In this document: piece after piece, positions 56,592 through 64,000 of the stretch | Layout of the letters: the number at the start of each line of letters is the position of its first letter | Position numbering within the stretch: position 1 is the first letter of the stretch | Assembly (NCBI GenBank): GCA_033239525.1 | Contig: BSYO01000038.1 | Span: 6,017,041-6,081,040, forward strand | Direction: 5' to 3' | DNA: 64,000 bases | DNA from: Nepenthes gracilis | Taxonomy: Eukaryota; Streptophyta; Magnoliopsida; Caryophyllales; Nepenthaceae | Made by a program: the position numbers and the translations under genes | The notes under the pieces: generated by a model | The model's input: only the letters and a program-made list of their open reading frames with translations | The model's database searches: none | Told to the model about the DNA's origin: nothing

Positions 56592-58166
56592 TAAGTAAAT
56601 GAAAAGAAAGAAAAGGAAAAAGAAAATGAAAGAAAAAGAAGAGAAGGAAAGTCGGGGAGGGAGAAAATGAGGGGGAGAAAAGGGGATTAGGGTTTGCAGA
56701 AGGAGGAAGAAGAATGAGGAGAAAGAGGAAGAGGAGGAGGGCGGCGACGGCGGCGGCATCACAGGTGAATCGGCGGTCGATGGTGGTTGTGGGTGTGGCC
56801 GCGATTGTTGCGGCGATTTCGGGTTGAGTCGGTGGCGTTGGGCGAGGAAATCGGTGTCGGGTGAGCTGACGGCGGCCGTTCGAGGCAGTAGAGGCGAAAT
56901 CGACGGTCTCGGTGGTGAGTGGAGGCTGCGGCGACGGTGGTGTGTGGTGTGGGCTGTGCGAAGGGAGAAAGATGGTCGGCAAAATCGTTCGAGGAGAGAG
57001 AGGACGGCGAAAAGTTGCGAGGGAGAGAGACGGTAGCGGCCGGGCGCCGACGGTGGCCAGGTGAGGCGGAGAGGGTGACGGCCACGTGAGGTGGCGAGGT
57101 GGTCGATCGGCGGCGGGAGCGGCCGGCAGAGGTCAGGCACGGTGGAGAGAGGAAGTGGCGTGCAAGAGAGAGAGAGGACGCGGGAGGCGGGAGAGAGAAA
57201 GGCCCGATTGGAGTGCTTGGACATCCTTTCTTGGATCTGCGAGTATGATGTTAAGGCAAGTATCCTCCGCCCTATTCTTGGTCCGATTTAATTTGCGATG
57301 CATTTTGGTATTGTGGAGATTTTACTAACGTGCATGTATTTTTAAATACCTCAATTTATCAATTGTATACATGCATGTATGTTTTATACATTGTGCGGTG
57401 GTTTTGTACTTGTATTTATGATTTGGAGGGGTTTTGGACATCTTGACGATATATATATGTATGTTTGGTATCCGTATATTGTGGAACCATGAACCAGGCC
57501 TTGCACTAACCATGCATGCTGCCGAGGGTGGGATCACTACGTGATCCGAGGCATTGGCTACTTCCGCCGTAAGGAAGATGAGGTATTGGCTACTTCCGCC
57601 GTAAGGAAGACGAGATATCTCCTCGATTTTCAGGGATTTCACGGACATGATGTTTTGTTTTACGTGATTGCTATGCGATATCCTTGCTTCTGATTTATGA
57701 GTACTGTTTTTATACGATGATGCTTGCTGAGCTCTAGGCTCACGTTTTCATGTTTTATCCCTTCAGACTAGTGGCATGGATACGCTTGTAGGAGCTCGGA
57801 CGTGATCGGGCTCGGATATTCCTTTTGGCGAGTGGAGATGTTACATTTGGTATATTTCTGATCTCGAGTATATGTTATGGTTATTATTTATGGCCGGATG
57901 GTGCCTTGATCATTGTAATGAGAAATATTGAAGTTATAGTATTGTGGATGAGTTGTAAATTTGGATACCTCCCTTGCGATTATGGTCAGCAGGTCATGTA
58001 TTATTTATCCGGATTCATATCCGATGAGATCTTGTGCGGGTTTTATTTATATTGGGTCCTGCATATATTTGATTGTCACATCCGGGATGGGTTATATATG
58101 GTTGATGGAAATCTTATTATTGATTTTATTTTTGACCTGCGTATATTGTGGTCCCGGGTCGTGACA
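56331..58166 (+). repeat. 5' LTR of family B (internally deleted)
   Basis: Starts TGTGATATTTCGG and ends GGTCGTGACA. TA and AAT microsatellites (56516-56590), purine leader, GC-rich block (56735-57200), donor-like AAG|GCAAGTATCC at 57256, two 32-bp repeats, then a deletion of about 610 bp relative to the 3' LTR, and acceptor-like CCCTTCAG ending 57766. Confidence 0.9.
57548..57611 (+). repeat. Two tandem 32-bp repeats in the 5' LTR
   Basis: Unit begins GAGGYATTGGCTACTTCCGC; each contains the hairpin CTTCC-GCCGTAA-GGAAG (57561-57577, 57593-57609). Confidence 0.85.
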
Positions 58167-58170
58167 GCTG

Positions 58171-58182
58171 TGGTATCAGAGA
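58171..58182 (+). other. Primer-binding site of family B
   Basis: TGGTATCAGAGA, one mismatch to the canonical site, 4 bp after the LTR. Confidence 0.75.
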
Positions 58183-58839
58183 AAAGGTCGTAAGGAGAGG
58201 TGTTTTTTGATCATCTTGTGTAAGAAATTGATTGAATATCTGGTGTGATAAGTGTAGCCTTTGGTAAAGAATGGAAGTTTGGGTCGTAAATGTTTGAATT
58301 CGACTCGGAAAGTCAATTAATTGGCTGTGTTGAGCCGCAAGAGCGACGTTATTGGTAATTCGATTTAGCAACTAGATGAGAATTTGGTTACTTTGTGAAG
58401 GATGGTTTGCTGTAGGCAAGATGAAGAGTCCTACGAATGATTAAATGTGAGCCGATTTGAAAAATTTTGGGATGTTTAATCTCAATTAAGGTTTAAATTG
58501 AATTTCAGAAAGTTGAGGAAGTGTTCGAGGTTTCTGGCAGTTCAAATGAAGTTTGGTCTATTAAGGCAAGCTAGTGGTAGGCTTCTCAGTGCCGTATTCC
58601 ACTTCTTGAGATGTTTTTGTGGAGGCAATTTTGGGAGTCTTTCTCTGTTTGGCATTCGGGATAGTCAGGGAGGTGAATTTAGTTGGTGAAGGCATGGAAT
58701 TGAGTTGTGGCCTTTGAGATTGTATGTAAATATTATATGCTTTCCCAATTTTAGAGCGAGCTTTGATGAAGTTTATCCCTGATGAGTAAACCTTTGATCT
58801 GTTAAGTTTGTAGACTCTGATGTCCGATTTGGGTTTGTA

Positions 58840-58990
58840 AATATCAATGATTGGTTGATCTAATTTTTATTTGATGAACCGAACTTTAATGTGATATTGG
58901 GCATGATTTGGTTAGCAAGACACCACATCATTGTAAACGATTTCGGTAAGAATATTCTGATTTACAATTTGGGCTATGAATGTTAAATAT
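58840..58990 (+). pseudogene. Protease relic of family B
   Basis: NVILGMIWLARHHIIVNDFG matches the gypsy protease segment DVILGMDWLxxHHAxIDC. The D-S-G active site upstream is degraded (VDSDVRFGFVN). Confidence 0.65.
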
Positions 58991-59519
58991 GAGGAAGAGC
59001 TGATCGAGAGGTGATGAAATCGATATCTTTGTGCCTGTGAGTTAATTGATGAAAATGTGTGCCGAGTTTATTTGGTATATGTGGCCATATCTGGGAGTCG
59101 TTATGTGGTCATAAAAAGTTTTCTTGTTGTATGGTAATTCGAGGCTGTTTCTTAGATGAGAAGATAAGCCTGAATTGTCTTTTAGTCGGTAGTTGAGGTT
59201 GTTACTAAGGTTGTGTCAGGAGTGACATTGATTTTCGAGGACCTTGCATAGAGTCGATGAGGCATTGGTTGAGTGCCTTGCCGTGGGTTGTTAAATGCTT
59301 TTGGGATAAGCGTGATGAATCTATGAGGTTATCTATGAATTATTGAAATTTAATTCGTTTGGGAAATGAATCATTTGATAAGCGAATGTTAGGAATTGGT
59401 AGGAGATTTGTTTGATCGATGGTTAGTACTCGATGTTTTCTAAATCGATCTGTATTTGGAGTATTGTCAATTAAGGATATCGGAAGAATATACCTGAGGT
59501 TGCCTTCAAGGTGAAGGTG

Positions 59520-60300
59520 CTAGCATTGTGAGCTTCGGTGATATTTTTGGGTTAGTGATTTTGTTGGCATCTTTTGTAGGTCATATGAATCTTATGATCT
59601 TTTGGCCGTATTTGAGTCTTTTTGTGATGGATTCATTAATGATGTTTTTATTTGTTCGAGGATTTTATGTGGGGTATGAGGTCCGTTTGAGGACTGTCAT
59701 AGTTGTAAAGGGTAGTTTGTGGTTTGCCCAATTGAGGAGATGTGAGTTTGGTTGGAAGTAGTATTGTTTGGGCATGTTGTTTCTTCGATGGCATGTTTGT
59801 GAAATTGCAGAAAATTGAAGCGGTGACCGGTTGGGAAATGCCATCGTTTGTTGCGAATGTGCGTGATTTCTTGAGTCTGCTTAAATTTGTGAAGCGATTT
59901 GTCGAGGATTCCTTGAGAATCGTAGCGTCCGTGGGACATTGGGCTTAGTAGCTATCAGTGTTCGTTGGAATGATGAGTATAAGGGGAGCTTTCTAGAAAT
60001 AAAAGACGTATTGTCTACAAAGTTGATTTGGTTGATCCCCGATGGATTAAGTTAAATATGTCGTAGGTTGTAATGCTTCTGAGGAAGATTTGAGGTTATA
60101 TTCTGATGTAACTTATTTGAGTAGTAGTGGCCTATGGGTTACGGCTGTTGAAAGTCTATGATCAAGGTTATTCCACTTATGGCTTGGAGTTAGCAGTTGA
60201 GGTATTTGCTTTGAGGATTTAGAAATGTTATTTGTATGGAGATAGTTGTGGTTCAATTTGATCATAGAGGTTTGAGGAAATTATTTCGGAAAAAGAGTTA
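59520..60300 (+). pseudogene. RT and RNase H relic of family B
   Basis: SLWFAQLRRCEFGW (59714-59757) matches KKLYAKFSKCEFWL. IEAVTGWEMPSFVANVRDFL then SLLKFVKRFVEDSLRIVAS (59814-59935) is the connection segment. TYGLELAVEVFALRI (60178-60222) is the E motif of RNase H. The FIDDILVYS position reads as MDSLMMFLFV in the open frame, so the catalytic motif is lost or out of frame. Confidence 0.65.
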
Positions 60301-61727
60301 ATCATCTGGCAATGTAAGCGGGTGGATCGCTTAAGGGCTATTATTGACAATGTTTTGGGTCGAAAGGCTTCGGATTTGTTATATATATATTTTCATAAGA
60401 AAAAGCAGAGGCATGTGGGTCCGTAGCCTTGGGTTGTGAGATTTGATTTGGATCCTTAGATAGAGAATTTGATTTGAATGTCGGTTTGAGGACTTTGATT
60501 TGGTGGTGGTTTTTGTTGAGTCCTGTGATGTTGGAGAAGTAGCGGCTTTGATTTGATCGGTCTGAAATCTCATGGAGTAGAAGGAGATTTTGTCGACGAA
60601 GGAGTAGGTAGGTGGATCTATTCTCTGTCTATGCATATGTTCTTCAGGATCAGAGTTGCGTTAAGAGTTTGTGCTGCAATGTCTTCTGTCTTCATCTTGA
60701 GCGGAGAAGTTGTAGAGTTATCGGTGAGTAAATCCTGCCAGGATTGGGCTCCGAAGCAAGCTCCTATCTGCGGAAGATGCTTTTGTGAAGATCGGAAGTG
60801 AAGCTCCTTTTCTTCGAGTGGTCATGAAGCTGGATGTGATCAAGCTGAGTCTCGGTGGATGGATGAAAGCTCGCGGAGTAGTCAAGGTTGTCCGCAGCTG
60901 TAGTGGAGTTGCAGTGGTCTAAATTTATAAGGAACCTCGAAGATGCTCTATCAGCGGAGTGGCGAGTTGATCATGCGTCTCGTGCTTGAAGGAAGAAATC
61001 AAGAAGAAGCCTTCGAGATTTTGTTTTGGTCTGCGTTGGATAGCGAGGAATTTGGTGGCTTCTTGGATGATGATGGATAAGCTGATGAAGTTGGCTCGTT
61101 GCTTGCTGATCAGAAAGTTGTTTTGAGTTTGGTCGTCGACATATTATCAAGATGAGAATGTTGCAAGGTATACTAATTTTGAGGCATTGATTGCGATTTG
61201 AAGAAGATGATTGATCAAAGTTGCGCAGCGGAATCGTGTGGATTCATGGTTATCAGTTACAAGAACTAATTCGAGAATTGAAGTAAGAGATCAGATTTGT
61301 AGCCTGAGTGGATGTTCGAGAAGAGTGGTCAGATATTTCTGAAAGCGTCATGAAGAGAAGAGTTTCAAGTTTCGAGGGCAAGTGATAGATTGGGGTTGAG
61401 GTTCGATGGGCTTTTGAGGTTTCGCAGCGAATTGGAGAGGTGGCCAACTGATTGATGTTATTTGAGTTTGTGAGAATTTCTATGATGTGTTTTGTGTATG
61501 TATGTTGAAAGGAATATGGGCTGATTTTTGGCAGGTAATCGAGTGTGAATGGTTGCTGATTTCGAGAAGCTATTTTATGTTGAGATTTTGATTCTGATAT
61601 TGGGATAGAAAGATCAGGTGCTGGTGATCAGATTTTTGGAGGAATCTTTTGATCGATGTAAAGTTTGAAAGAATTGTTCTTATTTTGTTCAAGGATTGAT
61701 GTGCGTAAATTTCGAGGACGAAATTTT

Positions 61728-61743
61728 AAAAAGGAGGGGAGAG
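61728..61743 (+). other. Polypurine tract of family B
   Basis: AAAAAGGAGGGGAGAG directly before the 3' LTR; almost the same as family A. Confidence 0.8.
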
Positions 61744-64000
61744 TGTGATATTTCGGATCCCAATTGGATTATTTTAATATTAATTGTGATTTTTGGGTAT
61801 TTCGGACGTGGTGAAAATAAATTAAAATATTATAAAATTTTCAGGAATGATTGGAGATGCGGAGTGGGGCCCGGAGTGCGCCCGTAATGTTGTTCGGAGG
61901 CCGAGTTGGAATTTAAAATAAAAGAAAGTTATATATATATATATATATATATAATAAAAGTAATAATAATAATAATAATAATAATAATATAAGTAAATGA
62001 AAAGAAAGAAAAGGAAAAAGAAAATGAAAGAAAAAGAAGAGAAGGAAAGTCGGGGAGGGAGAAAATGAGGGGGAGAAAAGGGGATTAGGGTTTGCAGAAG
62101 GAGGAAGAAGAAGGAGGAGAAAGAGGAAGAGGAGGAGGGCGGCGACGGCGGCGGCATCACAGGTGAATCGGCGGTCGATGGTGGTTGTGGGTGCGGCCGC
62201 GATTGTTGCGGCGATTTCGGGTTGAGTCGGTGGCGTTGGGCGAGAAATCGGTGTCGGGTGAGCTGACGGCGGCCGTTCGAGGCAAGAGAGGCGAAATCGG
62301 CGGTCTCGGTGGTGAGTGGAGGTCTGCGGCGACGGTGGTGTGTGGTGTGGGCTGTGCGAAGGGAGAAAGATGGTCGGCAAAATCGTTCGAGGAGAGAGAG
62401 GACGGCGAAAAGTTGCGGCAGGAGAGAAAGCAGTGGCAGCCGGTGTCGACGGTGGGCGGGTGAGGCGGAGGAGGCGGTGGCGGCCACGTGAGGTGGCGAG
62501 GTGGTCGATCGGCGCGGCGTGAGCGGCCGGCAGAGGTTGTGCACGGTGGAGAGAGGAAGTGGCGTGCGAGGAGAGAGAGAGGACGCGGGAGGTAGGAGAG
62601 AGAAAGGCCCGATTGGAGTGCCCGGGACATCCTTTCTTGGAGATCTGCAGTATGATGTTAAGGCAAGTATCCTCGGCCCTATTCTTGATCCGATTTAATT
62701 TCCGATGCATTTGAGATCAAGTGGGAGATTTTACTAACGTGCATGTATTTTTAAATACCCTCAATTTATCAATTGTATACATGCATGTATGTTTTATCGG
62801 TTGTGCGGTGGTTTTGTACTTGTATTTATGATTTGGAGGGGTTTTGGACACCCGGACGATATATATATGTATGTTTGGTATCCGTATATTGTGGAACCAT
62901 GAACCAGGCCTTGCACTAACCATGCATGCTGCCGGGGGTGGGATCACTACGTGATCCGAGGCATTGGCTACTTCCGCCGTAAGGAAGATGAGGTATTGGC
63001 TACTTCCGCCGTAAGGAAGATGAGGTGTTGGCTACTTCCGCCGTAAGGAAGATGAGGTATTGCCCCACTGTGTATTTAATTGAGAACCATCGTAAGGAAT
63101 TGTGGAAAACTAATGTATTCGGACGTCCTAATATATAACAAAAACTTGAGGTTGCACCCAAAGTCGCGGGTGGTAAAACATAGTGAGCAAGTTCTAATCT
63201 ATGGGAGACAGAGTACATGGATGGCCTTGAGTTCTTGGCCTAATTCGTAGCCAATATATAGCCGTGGTTAGGACGAGAGGTAACCCTTCCTCAAGTTAGT
63301 ATTATTGATCTTTGGTTCTCCGATTTCGTGCATGCTTTGTATTTCGCACGTATTTGGGTTATCTTGTGATTTGAGATACGTGGTTTGGCCCACGGATGGG
63401 CGATAGGAATGTCTCAGACGTACTAATGTGATAAACCCGAAGCGTGTTTTGATTTATATTTTAGTTTGGTGATTTTCTCTTGATTTCTGCATTATGAGTT
63501 TTAGATCCGGACGACGGTATGTGTCTCCACGTGGATGTGGTGACGGCCATGCGTATGTGACCTCGGATCATATGATATGATATCGTCTATGAGGTTTTAC
63601 CGGATCGTGATTGATATGATTTTGTCCGGAGGGACGAGTTAATGCGGACGGCGATTTAGTACAAGACATCTCCTCGATTTTCGAGGATTTCAATGGACAT
63701 GATGTTTTGTTTTACGTGATTGCTATGCGATATCCTTGCTTCTGATTTATGAGTACTGTTTTTATACGATGATGCTTGCTGAGCTCTAGGCTCACGTTTT
63801 CATGTTTTATCCCTTCAGACTAGTGGCATGGATACGCTTGCAGGAGCTCGGACGTGATCGGGCTCGGATATTCCTTTTGGCTAGTGGAGATGTTACATTT
63901 GGTATATTTCTGATCTCGAGGATATGTTATGGTTATTATTTTTGGCCGGATGGTGCCTTGATCGTTGTAATGAGAAATATTGAAGTTATAGTATTGTGGA
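61744..64000 (+). repeat. 3' LTR of family B, truncated by window edge
   Basis: Starts TGTGATATTTCGG. Donor-like AAG|GCAAGTATCC at 62663, three 32-bp repeats (62958-63053), the ~610-bp segment missing from the 5' LTR (63054-63667), and acceptor-like CCCTTCAG ending 63818. About 218 bp should remain outside. Confidence 0.9.
62958..63053 (+). repeat. Three tandem 32-bp repeats in the 3' LTR
   Basis: Same unit as 57548-57611, one copy more, nearly identical between units. Confidence 0.85.

Larger units (their letters stand above)
56331..64000 (+). mobile_element. Family B gypsy element (right end outside the window)
   Basis: 5' LTR 56331-58166, primer-binding site 58171-58182, internal 58167-61743, polypurine tract 61728-61743, 3' LTR from 61744. 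By alignment with the 5' LTR the 3' LTR should end near 64218. The first ~190 bp of the LTRs differ at one position, so insertion is very recent; yet the internal region carries only stop-filled protease, RT and RNase H traces. Structure and LTR motifs relate it to family A. The left flank is CCTAT, the expected target duplication beyond the window. Confidence 0.9.

Noticed and set aside
62958..63053. CRISPR-like array
   Set aside because: Three 32-bp copies are directly adjacent with no spacers; a tandem LTR repeat.
1..64000. tRNA, rRNA, or organelle-derived genes
   Set aside because: No tRNA-like cloverleaf motifs, rRNA cores or plastid/mitochondrial genes were recognised on reading.

Overview
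This window is nuclear DNA of a flowering plant, most probably a eudicot; I cannot name the species. The signs are AT-rich non-coding sequence, GT-AG spliced exons, and primer-binding sites of the plant Ty3/gypsy and Ty1/copia type (TGGTATCAGAGC-like, matching initiator Met-tRNA). There is no prokaryotic gene organisation, rRNA, tRNA or CRISPR array.

The one convincing host gene is on the minus strand from 29604 to beyond position 1. It has eight small exons that read in phase through their splice sites and encode the first ~188 residues of a WD40-repeat protein resembling plant WDR53. Its fourth intron (1816-24181) is about 22.4 kb and is a stack of retrotransposons. The base layer looks like a minus-strand Ty1/copia relic (LTR-like ends at 1949-2640 and 21815-22529, with gag, zinc-knuckle and protease/pre-integrase pieces in between). 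It is broken by at least four later blocks: a pair of minus-strand gypsy LTRs (3308-10019) that itself holds a plus-strand solo LTR (4095-6340); a minus-strand LTR apparently split into 10221-10985 and 18485-21229; a plus-strand LTR (10986-13500); and a minus-strand chromovirus with its reverse transcriptase deleted (13530-18484). A plus-strand gypsy gag fragment follows (22530-24063). Intron 1 holds a 1.96-kb non-autonomous LTR element with a perfect target-site duplication (26867-28825).

Upstream of the gene, 30352-48694 is a plus-strand, nearly full-length but decayed Tekay/Del-like chromovirus (gag, protease, RT, RNase H, integrase and chromodomain-like tail recognisable). A second gypsy element, family A (32307-41260), sits inside its 5' LTR with a perfect 5-bp target duplication (AGAAA). 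From 48695 to 50746 lies apparently older host sequence with a WD40-like fragment. From 50747 to 56330 there are direct repeats and several LTR fragments in both orientations. From 56331 to the right edge is family B, a relative of A; its 3' LTR runs off the window about 220 bp before its expected end. A and B have well-matched LTRs but coding regions full of stops, so both were probably moved in trans.

The observation I rate highest is shared by the otherwise divergent long LTRs. After a TATA box and a purine-rich leader there is a splice-donor-like core (AG|GTAAGTAC or AG|GCAAGTAT). About 1.2 kb later comes a conserved block ending in a pyrimidine tract plus CAG, often CAGATGAG. This looks like an intron wholly inside the LTR, kept across roughly nine LTR families or copies. 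It is an inference from sequence and needs transcript evidence.
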